From contig NZ_CP054699.1 of assembly GCF_022558445.1 (NCBI RefSeq), positions 3,116,001 through 3,180,000 of the forward strand: 64,000 nt of DNA, written 5' to 3'. Source of the DNA: Candidatus Contubernalis alkalaceticus (GTDB taxonomy: Bacteria; Bacillota; Dethiobacteria; SKNC01). Positions within the stretch are counted from its first letter, which is position 1. Each line of letters opens with the position of its first letter. This document shows positions 43,309 through 50,391 of the stretch, piece by piece. A program made the translations under genes and the position numbers. The notes beneath the pieces were generated by a model. The model had not been told where the DNA came from, did no database searches, and was given only the letters and a program-made list of their open reading frames with translations.

Positions 43309-44222
43309 TAAGAATACTGCATCATACGATCCAGACAGATCTTAGCTTTGGTGCTGATATCCTCCGGAACTTCAATTTGCGGCGACATATTTTCTAGAGA
43401 GTCAACCACCTTCTGCAGATTCGTTAGTTTCATATTAGGACAAATCATTCCTGCCGAAAGCAGGTAAAATTCTTTACTGGGGTTCTCCTTTTTCAAACGA
43501 TATATAAGACCCATCTCCGTCCCCACTATAAACTTGGTTTCCTGGGATTCCCCAGCGTAACGGAGCATCCCTCCGGTACCCAATGCTTTATCTGCCAGAT
43601 CAACTACCTCCGGACGACATTCCGGATGAACCATAAGTAACGCCCCAGGAATAGCTTCCCGGGCCTTCCTGGCCTCCTCTGCCGTAACCCGGTGATGGGT
43701 TATACAATAACCATCCCATAATATAATTTTCTTTTGGGTCTTACCGGCAACATAATTACCCAAATTCTGGTCAGGCAAAAAAATAAACTCATCTGCAGGG
43801 TAATTGTTAATCACCTTCAAAGCATTGGCAGAAGTTACACAAACATCGCACTCTGCTTTCACCGCAGCCGAAGTATTGATATAACAGGCCACTGCCGCCT
43901 TAGGATATTTCTCTTTCATTTCCCTGACCTTCTCGGCCACTGCCATGTCCGCCATAGGACAGCCCGCCATTGTTTCCGGCAGCAGCACCGTCTTGTTTGG
44001 CGCTAAAATCTTAGCGCTTTCCGCCATAAAATGTACACCGCAAAACACAATCACCTGTGCCGGGGTCTCTGCAGCAATCCTGCTTAACTCAAAAGAATCC
44101 CCCACATGGTCCGCACAGTCTTGAACTTCATCTATTTGATAATTATGAGCCAAAACAACGGCATTTCTCTCATCTTTCAGCTCAGATAACCTCTTTATTA
44201 ATATTTTTGCCTTATCCTCCAT
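43308..44222 (-). CDS. nadA: Quinolinate synthase NadA
   Basis: 304 residues, a three-fold repeated fold around one 4Fe-4S cluster. Visible: VVLAHNYQIDEVQDCADHVGDS, VIVFCGVHFMAES, CDVCVTSANA, VHPECRPEVVDLAD and SAGMICPNMKLTNL, giving the three cluster cysteines. It condenses iminoaspartate with DHAP. It is first in nadA-nadB-nadC. Confidence 0.96.
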   Translation of the reverse strand: MEDKAKILIKRLSELKDERNAVVLAHNYQIDEVQDCADHVGDSFELSRIAAETPAQVIVFCGVHFMAESAKILAPNKTVLLPETMAGCPMADMAVAEKVREMKEKYPKAAVACYINTSAAVKAECDVCVTSANALKVINNYPADEFIFLPDQNLGNYVAGKTQKKIILWDGYCITHHRVTAEEARKAREAIPGALLMVHPECRPEVVDLADKALGTGGMLRYAGESQETKFIVGTEMGLIYRLKKENPSKEFYLLSAGMICPNMKLTNLQKVVDSLENMSPQIEVPEDISTKAKICLDRMMQYS

Positions 44223-44276
44223 GTTCCTACCCCCCCTTACACTGCAGCATCTTTGATGACCACCAAACTTTTAACC

Positions 44277-44305
44277 ATTATCTCACGATTAAATACCCTT
44301 GTCAA
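44277..44305 (-). promoter_or_regulatory. Promoter of the nadABC operon
   Basis: On the minus strand TTGACA (44300-44305), 17 nt and GATAAT (44277-44282). It lies about 55 nt before the nadA start. Confidence 0.78.
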
Positions 44306-44424
44306 ACATTCTATGCCCGGTATAAAAGGGTTTTTCATGTACATAAACGTACGCTAATACTTACCTGAACGGGTAGTGAAATAACGAAAGAAATAAAACT
44401 GAACAGTAAAATGAGAATACAAAG

Positions 44425-44474
44425 AAACCACTATATTTAGTATTTAAATACTACACCCTTTCATGGCGACAAAG
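44425..44474 (+). promoter_or_regulatory. Shared upstream motif, copy before padR
   Basis: AAACCACTATAT...GTAT...ACTACAC...TTCATGGCGACA, about 95 nt before the padR start. A near-copy stands at 44987-45037 before the alcohol dehydrogenase. Two copies upstream of a regulator and its neighbour suggest an operator or activator site. Confidence 0.55.
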
Positions 44475-44568
44475 GATGTCCTAATTGCTAGAATTATGTC
44501 GTTAAAATTCACTATTTACACATCTTTGGCTAAACATGAAAAGTTAAAGATTACAGGGAGGTGATAAT

Positions 44569-44919
44569 ATGGGAAACTATCTTGACAAAAGTTACTGGAA
44601 CGGACTATTAAAAATTGGTCTCTCCCGTTTTTTAATTCTCCGTGTACTTTACGGCAGGCCATTGCACTGTTATGTCATAACCAGGTTCATTACACAGCTG
44701 ACTGATGGAAATTGTTCTCCGTCAGAAGGTTCGCTCTATCCTGTTCTGAATGACTTTTTGTCCGAGGGTTACGTTACCTGTAGTATTAGTACAGTTGCAG
44801 GACGGAAAAGAAAAGTATATACATTGACACAAAAAGGAATTAAGGCCTATTATACGGCAATTGAATCCTGGCACGAAATGACACGGGTTTTGATTGAAAA
44901 GAAAAAGCATACGGGTTAA
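44569..44919 (+). CDS. PadR-family transcriptional regulator
   Basis: 116 residues. The winged helix reads SRFLILRVLYGRPLHCYVITRFI, then CSPSEGSLYPVLNDFLSEGYVTC and RKRKVYTLTQKGIKAYY; these are the PadR marks. PadR proteins repress nearby genes until a small molecule, often a phenolic acid or drug, binds. GGGAGG precedes the ATG. The adjacent alcohol dehydrogenase shares its upstream motif and is the likely target. Confidence 0.85.
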   Translation: MGNYLDKSYWNGLLKIGLSRFLILRVLYGRPLHCYVITRFITQLTDGNCSPSEGSLYPVLNDFLSEGYVTCSISTVAGRKRKVYTLTQKGIKAYYTAIESWHEMTRVLIEKKKHTG

Positions 44920-44986
44920 GCAGCACACTATCTAATCGGGTAGGAAATTACGAGAACTGTAAATTCGTATAGTAAGAAATAAGTGT

Positions 44987-45037
44987 AAAAACTACTATAT
45001 CATGTATCCTAAAGACTATACTTCTTCATGGTGACAT
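44987..45037 (+). promoter_or_regulatory. Shared upstream motif, copy before the alcohol dehydrogenase
   Basis: AAACTACTATAT...GTAT...GACTATAC...TTCATGGTGACA, about 75 nt before the adh start, matching 44425-44474 at roughly three positions in four with one indel. A looser version (TATACTACTACC...GTATACTT) lies near 46308-46342. Confidence 0.55.
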
Positions 45038-45106
45038 AATTACAGGCCAGCGCTAAGATTATACACATAAAGAGTGCAATAAAAAACAATAGGGAGGTTT
45101 TAAAAA

Positions 45107-46162
45107 GTGAAGGGTTTTGCTATGTTAAGAATCGGTGAAGTTGGCTGGATTGAAAAGGATAAGCCCACAGCAGGTCCATACGACGCAATTTGTCGGCCGC
45201 TTGCTGTAGCTCCCTGCACATCAGACGTTCATACCGTTTGGGAAGGATCTATTGGGGAAAGAAACAATATGATTTTAGGACATGAAGCCATAGGAGAAGT
45301 AGTTGAGGTAGGAAGTGAAGTAAAATATATTAAGCCCGGTGACCGGGTAGTCGTTCCTGCCATTACTCCTGATTGGGACACCTTAGAAATACAAAAAGGT
45401 TTTCACCAGCACTCGGGAGGCTGTCTGGCCGGATGGAAATGCTCAAATATTAAAGACGGCGTATTTGGAGAATTCTTTCATGTAAACCATGCAGACATGA
45501 ACCTTGCTGTTCTCCCCAATGATATTCCTTTGGAAGTTGCGGCTATGATGCCTGATATGATGACTACAGGCTTTCACGGTGCAGAGCTGGCTGATATTCA
45601 ACTGGGAGACACCGTAGCTGTTCTGGGTATCGGTCCAGTAGGGTTAATGAGTGTAGCCGGTGCAGAATTAAGAGGTGCCGGAAGAATCATTGTAGTTGGC
45701 AACAGGCCTGTTACTATAGAGGCAGCTAAGTTTTATGGTGCTACTGATGTAGTAGATTACAAGGACGGAGATATTGTGGAACAGATTATGGAATTGACAG
45801 GTAATAAAGGAGTTGATGCATCCATTATCGCCGGGGGAACTCCCAGTGCTGTGGCTGACGCAGTTAAGATAACAGTTCCCGGAGGAACAATTGGTAACGT
45901 TAACTATTTTGGAGAAGGGGATACTCTTCCCATCCCTAGACTTGATTGGGGCTGCGGCATGGCCCACAAGACTATCCGAGGTGGGTTAACTCCCGGTGGA
46001 CGTTTAAGAATGGAAAAAATGATAGAGCTGGTTAAAAATAACAGAGTAGACCCAAGTAAACTGGTTACCCATGTTTTTAATGGTTTAGAAAAATCAGAAG
46101 AAGCTCTGATGATGATGAAAGATAAACCCCGTGACCTAATTAAGCCTGTTGTTATTATCTAA
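45107..46162 (+). CDS. adh: NADP-dependent secondary alcohol dehydrogenase (TbADH type)
   Basis: 351 residues, strongly similar throughout to the Thermoanaerobacter brockii / Clostridium beijerinckii enzyme (352): MKGFAMLRIGEVGWIEK, RPLAVAPCTSDVHTVWEG, ILGHEAIGEVVEVGSEV, PDMMTTGFHGAELADI. Zinc ligands C37, H59 and D150 are in place. The coenzyme loop VLGIGPVGLM...VVGNRP is the NADP type. It interconverts secondary alcohols such as 2-propanol and ketones, and also ethanol more weakly. GTG start with AGGGAGG. Confidence 0.95.
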   Translation: MKGFAMLRIGEVGWIEKDKPTAGPYDAICRPLAVAPCTSDVHTVWEGSIGERNNMILGHEAIGEVVEVGSEVKYIKPGDRVVVPAITPDWDTLEIQKGFHQHSGGCLAGWKCSNIKDGVFGEFFHVNHADMNLAVLPNDIPLEVAAMMPDMMTTGFHGAELADIQLGDTVAVLGIGPVGLMSVAGAELRGAGRIIVVGNRPVTIEAAKFYGATDVVDYKDGDIVEQIMELTGNKGVDASIIAGGTPSAVADAVKITVPGGTIGNVNYFGEGDTLPIPRLDWGCGMAHKTIRGGLTPGGRLRMEKMIELVKNNRVDPSKLVTHVFNGLEKSEEALMMMKDKPRDLIKPVVII

Positions 46163-46367
46163 TTGTTAACAATCCCATCAGTTTTTACCCGGGGTAAGGG
46201 CTCTTTCATATCGAGAGTATACCGGTACCTATTTTAATTTTCATATTGTTGGATTTTAAAGGCATGAACTCCTGCCTCTGCTCCTCCTCCTAAAAAAAGT
46301 GAGCAGATATACTACTACCGATGAATAAATAGTGTATACTTGATCCCTTACCCTTCCATAAAAAATC

Positions 46368-46420
46368 ATGAGTCAATGAGTCAATGAGTCAATGAGTCAG
46401 GGGACGGTTCCTTGACTCAT
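46368..46420. repeat. GAGTCAAT tandem repeat joined to REP-like hairpin
   Basis: Four copies of ATGAGTCA in a row; the last pairs with TGACTCAT around GGGGACGGTTCC. The core matches the palindromes at 24850 and 32387. Confidence 0.6.
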
Positions 46421-46429
46421 AAAATGTTT

Positions 46430-46665
46430 TCCTCATTCCCTTGGTGCCGCCGCCGCAGGGGGCGGCATGGGGGTCTATAGCGAAAACTGTTAATATCCGT
46501 GTGCCATTGGACATTTCGGTTACCCGAAACGCAGCAGAGTCCCTCGGGAAGCCGATGGAACTGTCAACTATGGCTTTGCGGTAAAGCAGAATAGAAAATT
46601 TATTGCTGTAGTGATAATCACTGCTGATACTTTTCATAACGGTCATCGGCAGTGATTTTTTATAT
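46430..46665 (+). ncRNA. Candidate riboswitch-like leader of the iron alcohol dehydrogenase
   Basis: A segment richer in GC than its surroundings folds by eye into nested stems: GCCGCC/GGCGGC near 46447-46465; CCAT/ATGG enclosing GGAC...GTCC, which encloses TTTCGG/CCGAAA (46504-46558); and GCTTT/AAAGC at about 46573. It ends with terminator AATCACTGC...GCAGTGATT + TTTTATATA (46616-46662). The terminator's 5' arm can instead pair locally as AGTGA-TAA-TCACT. Mutually exclusive stems imply attenuation. I do not recognise the aptamer class. Confidence 0.5.
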
Positions 46666-46831
46666 ATCAACAAATATTTACTATTGTTGACAAGCTTTAT
46701 TTACGTTAATATTAAGTTATAAACACAGGGGAATGAATAAAACTGCCATGTTTATTATAAAAGCACAGCCATTCCTTTGAAGACAAGCACAGTAATATTT
46801 TTTTAAATTTATATTGGGAAGGGTGGTCCAA

Positions 46832-47989
46832 TTGGAATTTATACGAGAGTTTAGAATCCCCGAGATTGTTTTTGGAAGATTGGCTATCCAGCAGGTAGGC
46901 AACTGCGCCCGGCGGGTAGGGGCTGAAAAAGTATTTCTCGTAACAGATCCTGGAATTATTAAAGCCGGTTGGATAGATGTTGCTGTACCACAAATTAAAC
47001 AAGCGGGAATAAAATTTGAAATTTGGCACAATCTCACTCCTAATCCTAAAGATTATGAAGTAGAACAGGCTACAATTGCCTACAAGGATTCAAAATGTGA
47101 TTCTATCTTAGCCATTGGAGGAGGCAGCCCAATGGACGTAGCTAAGGCAGTGGCAGTAATGGCTGCTCACCCGGGAACTATCCATGATTATGAAGGAGTA
47201 GACAAAATCACCAACCCCCTTCCTCCCATGATTATGGTTCCCACAACGGCAGGTTCAGGTGCAGACATTACTCAATTTGCTATCATTGCGGACAGCAGGC
47301 GCCAGATTAAGATGTCTCTAATAAGCAAATCCCTAATCCCGGATATCTCTATTACCGACCCTCTAATTTTAACCACAAAAGATCCAGAATTAACGGCTAA
47401 TACAGGAATGGACGCCCTGGCCCACGCTATTGAAGCCTATGTTTCAATAGCCGCAAATTTTTTAACAGACTCATATGCATTAGCCGCTATCAAATTGATT
47501 TCAAAATACCTGAGCAAATCAGTTTCCAGTAAAACCAATCTTAAGGCTAAAGATGCCATGGCCAAGGCCAGCCTTCTGGCTGCAGCAGCCTGTTCAAATG
47601 CTTTAATCGGAGCAGTGCATGCCATGGCACACCAAATTGGAGGAATGTTTGATCTTCCCCACGGTAAAGTAAACGCTGTACTGCTTCCTTATGTAATGGA
47701 ATACAATTTACCGGCCTGTTTTGAGCGGTTTGCTGAAATTGCCAAGGCCTTGGGGCAGCCAACTCAAAACCGAAGTCTTAGAGAATCGGCTCTCAGTGCT
47801 GTTGAGACTGTAAGGACCCTGGCAAAAGAAGTAGGCATTAATCAGAAGTTTTCTGATTTGGGCTGCAATCTAACAGAAGACTGCCTCGATATATTATGTA
47901 GAGAAGCTGCAAATGATGCAGTATTGATTACCAATCCTAAGGAGGCTGGACCTGATGAAATCCGGGAATTGTTCCTCCGGGCTATCTAA
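46832..47989 (+). CDS. Iron-containing alcohol dehydrogenase
   Basis: 385 residues of the type III ADH family. NAD site LAIGGGSPMDVAKAVA, TTAGSGADIT, and iron ligands in GMDALAHAIEAYVS, GAVHAMAHQIGGMFDLPHGKVNAVLLP. It interconverts an alcohol and aldehyde; substrate not assignable. A TTG at 46832 has AAGGGTGG about 8 nt upstream and fits the family N-terminus (FREFRIPE...); a TTG at 46814 is possible. The histidine-kinase gene starts inside its last 35 nt, so kinase synthesis is tied to it. Confidence 0.92.
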   Translation: MEFIREFRIPEIVFGRLAIQQVGNCARRVGAEKVFLVTDPGIIKAGWIDVAVPQIKQAGIKFEIWHNLTPNPKDYEVEQATIAYKDSKCDSILAIGGGSPMDVAKAVAVMAAHPGTIHDYEGVDKITNPLPPMIMVPTTAGSGADITQFAIIADSRRQIKMSLISKSLIPDISITDPLILTTKDPELTANTGMDALAHAIEAYVSIAANFLTDSYALAAIKLISKYLSKSVSSKTNLKAKDAMAKASLLAAAACSNALIGAVHAMAHQIGGMFDLPHGKVNAVLLPYVMEYNLPACFERFAEIAKALGQPTQNRSLRESALSAVETVRTLAKEVGINQKFSDLGCNLTEDCLDILCREAANDAVLITNPKEAGPDEIRELFLRAI

Positions 47990-49520
47990 ACCGGATAAAA
48001 ACAAAAAACAGGACACCGGTAAAAATGAGAATCTTATCCCCACATCTTTTCAGAGTGATAAACAACTGAAAGTATTAGAGACTCTTCGCCTCATTAAAAA
48101 CAATCAGCTGAATGTATCGGAAACACTTAGTCAAACCAGGGATAACAGCTACCAGAATGCAGCTTACATAAAAACGGCTGCTCTGGAAAAATTGAGTGGG
48201 GTTAAAACTTCTGGAAAAACTCATTACAGCGTGTTAAAAGAAAGTATAGCTAAATTAGAGATGGAAAGCATTCGCTTAAAAAAAGCCATCCAATCCCTGG
48301 AAATGATGTCCAACAACCTGCTGATGCTGCATAAGGGGGTTGAACCCCTCATACAGGCTTTGGGAAAATCTCTTCTGGAGGTATCCGATGCACAGTATAT
48401 AATCATGATGGTAAATCATGAAAGACTCATAAGCATACACGTACCCGAACCTTGCAAAGAACAGAAGATATTAGAAACCCATTTTTCTTCCTGGTTTAAT
48501 AAAACTGATCGAGAAGATTTTTTAAGCTTTCTGGGCACACATTATCAAAATCTTAAAGATGAAGCAACCTTAAGTTTTTTACCGGAACGCTATGGTTTAA
48601 CAGAATTAGTAGCCTTTCCCATGAGAGCAAGTGGAAAAACAGTAGGTCTAATTTTATTATTTTTTGATAAACGGTACAAACATGATAATGCCTGCCAGTC
48701 CATACTACAAATACTAGGTAATCAGGCTGCCATAGCGTTAGAAAACGCCAAGCTTTTTGAGGACACACTGTTTTTAAAACAAGAAGCAGAAAAACACTAT
48801 GAGGCAGAATGCCTGCAGAAGGAACATCTGGAGCAAAAAAACCGGGAATTAAAAAATATTTACGATATGCTGTCCCGTGTTCGAGAGGAGCAAACTCTAT
48901 ACAGAGAAAGAAATAGAATTGCCGCAGACCTGCATGATAATGTACTGCAAATTTTATTCGCTATAGGGCTTCACTTTGACTGGTGTTACAACCAGCTTTC
49001 TCCCGGATGTTCCGTTTATAATAAGCTTCAAGTTTTAGATTCAATGGTAGATAAAGCGAGCCAGGAAATACGAAAAGTTATTTATGAATTCTCCTCCATG
49101 AAAACAAATCATACTTTAAGCAAAAGTATAATAGAACTGGTACAGGACCTGAATCAGGTTGGTTCTGCCCAAATTACTATAGATATTACTGGTATAGAAC
49201 CTACACTACCGATGGAATTACATAACATAGTATACTGCATAACCCAGGAGGCATTAGTAAATGCTCTAAAGCATGCATCAGCCACTAAGATAGATATTAT
49301 TTTAATATTTAAAAAGAAACAGTTAGAATTATCAATCATTGATAATGGTATAGGAATTTCTGATAATAACCTGAACGACTTATACCAGGAAAATAAAAAA
49401 TTTGGACTTAAAAATATGATGCAGCGAGCCAATTATCTAAATGGAATCCTGGAAATAAAAAGGGTAAACGATTGGGGTACAAAAGTATCTGTTTTAATTC
49501 CACTTAAAGGGGATGATTAA
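47955..49520 (+). CDS. Cytoplasmic histidine kinase, NarL-partner type, with GAF domain
   Basis: 521 residues, no membrane segment. Residues about 1-110 are polar and coiled; a GAF-like domain spans about 115-275; a coiled coil follows; HisKA_3 dimerisation with phospho-His in RNRIAADLHDNVLQILFAIG (about 330); and HATPase_c with CITQEALVNALKHA, DNGIGI and KFGLKNMMQRAN. It senses an intracellular signal and phosphorylates the response regulator next to it. ATG at 47955 has AAGGAGG. Overlaps the ADH gene upstream and the regulator downstream. Confidence 0.92.
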   Translation: MKSGNCSSGLSKPDKNKKQDTGKNENLIPTSFQSDKQLKVLETLRLIKNNQLNVSETLSQTRDNSYQNAAYIKTAALEKLSGVKTSGKTHYSVLKESIAKLEMESIRLKKAIQSLEMMSNNLLMLHKGVEPLIQALGKSLLEVSDAQYIIMMVNHERLISIHVPEPCKEQKILETHFSSWFNKTDREDFLSFLGTHYQNLKDEATLSFLPERYGLTELVAFPMRASGKTVGLILLFFDKRYKHDNACQSILQILGNQAAIALENAKLFEDTLFLKQEAEKHYEAECLQKEHLEQKNRELKNIYDMLSRVREEQTLYRERNRIAADLHDNVLQILFAIGLHFDWCYNQLSPGCSVYNKLQVLDSMVDKASQEIRKVIYEFSSMKTNHTLSKSIIELVQDLNQVGSAQITIDITGIEPTLPMELHNIVYCITQEALVNALKHASATKIDIILIFKKKQLELSIIDNGIGISDNNLNDLYQENKKFGLKNMMQRANYLNGILEIKRVNDWGTKVSVLIPLKGDD

Positions 49521-50163
49521 AACGGGAAACATTTCACTGATAATTGTGGATGATCAAGAAATAGTACGGGAAGGACTTAAATTAACTCTGCAGTGTGAAC
49601 CTGGTTTTAATATCATCGGAGAAGCGGCTAATGGGAATGAACTAATTAAGCTGTTAGAAAATGTATGCCCGGATGTAATTCTTTTAGATGACCGTATGCC
49701 CAATGAAAACGGTATCGATATCTGCAAAAGACTAATGAGGCGTTATCCTGATATCCGTATAATTATTTTAACGGCATATGCTGAACAGGAGGATTCTATT
49801 GTAAGGGCAGTAATGGCAGGGGCAAAGGGTTTTTTAATTAAAAATGTAAGAATCGCAGAGCTTAAACGTTCAATAAAAGCAGTAGTCAGAGGGGAAACAA
49901 TATTAGACTCTCAAGTAGCAAAACACTTAATTGAGAAAGTCAAGGAAGTTCCGCGAAAAGATTCCAGTACTCCCCAGTTAACTGAACAGCAGTTAAACAT
50001 CGCAAGATTAGTAGCAAAGGGTTTGACCAACAAAGAAATAGCTGCTAATCTTTTTTTGAGTGAAAATACCATAAAATTTCACATACAAAATATTATGCGT
50101 AAAATGAATGTACATAACCGTGTAGCTTTAGCCACCCAATTGCTATCGGATACAGAAGACTAA
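49513..50163 (+). CDS. NarL/LuxR-family response regulator
   Basis: 216 residues. Receiver domain (about 7-125): acidic pocket VDDQE, phospho-Asp in VILLDDRMPNENG, Thr in IILTAYAE, Lys in GFLIKN. LuxR-type HTH at the end: LTEQQLNIARLVAKGLTNKEIAANLFLSENTIKFHIQNIMRKMNV. It overlaps the kinase gene by 8 nt. The operon layout suggests it regulates one or both neighbouring alcohol dehydrogenases. Confidence 0.95.
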   Translation: MIKTGNISLIIVDDQEIVREGLKLTLQCEPGFNIIGEAANGNELIKLLENVCPDVILLDDRMPNENGIDICKRLMRRYPDIRIIILTAYAEQEDSIVRAVMAGAKGFLIKNVRIAELKRSIKAVVRGETILDSQVAKHLIEKVKEVPRKDSSTPQLTEQQLNIARLVAKGLTNKEIAANLFLSENTIKFHIQNIMRKMNVHNRVALATQLLSDTED

Positions 50164-50391
50164 CTATTTAGAAGAACCGTTCCCTTGGCACTGCCCTTGG
50201 TTCTTTACACAAAATTTTAATAGAGGGAAACTGTTAATTTGATAGAATAATATATTATATTATAAATGTGACTGCTAAGGTTACATTCCTCTAAAAAAGC
50301 TATATTCTTGTCATAATCGGTTCGGCTTTCATATCGCTTTATCTGGCAGTTCATTTAAAAAATACTATTGCTCCGGGAGGGGAGAATAACC

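Larger units (their letters stand above)
46163..46831. other. Intergenic region with repeat and structured leader
   Basis: About 670 nt between two alcohol dehydrogenase genes. It holds GAGTCAAT tandem repeats joined to a REP-like hairpin (46368-46420), a GC-richer structured segment ending in a terminator (46430-46665) and a 165-nt AT-rich stretch before the Fe-ADH start. Short ORFs on both strands here do not look like genes. Confidence 0.6.

Noticed and set aside
46389-46673. 94-codon minus-strand ORF between the two alcohol dehydrogenase genes (and a similar open plus-strand frame)
   Set aside because: Both strands are open in a GC-richer segment with nested hairpins and a terminator; no ribosome site. 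Better explained as a structured leader.
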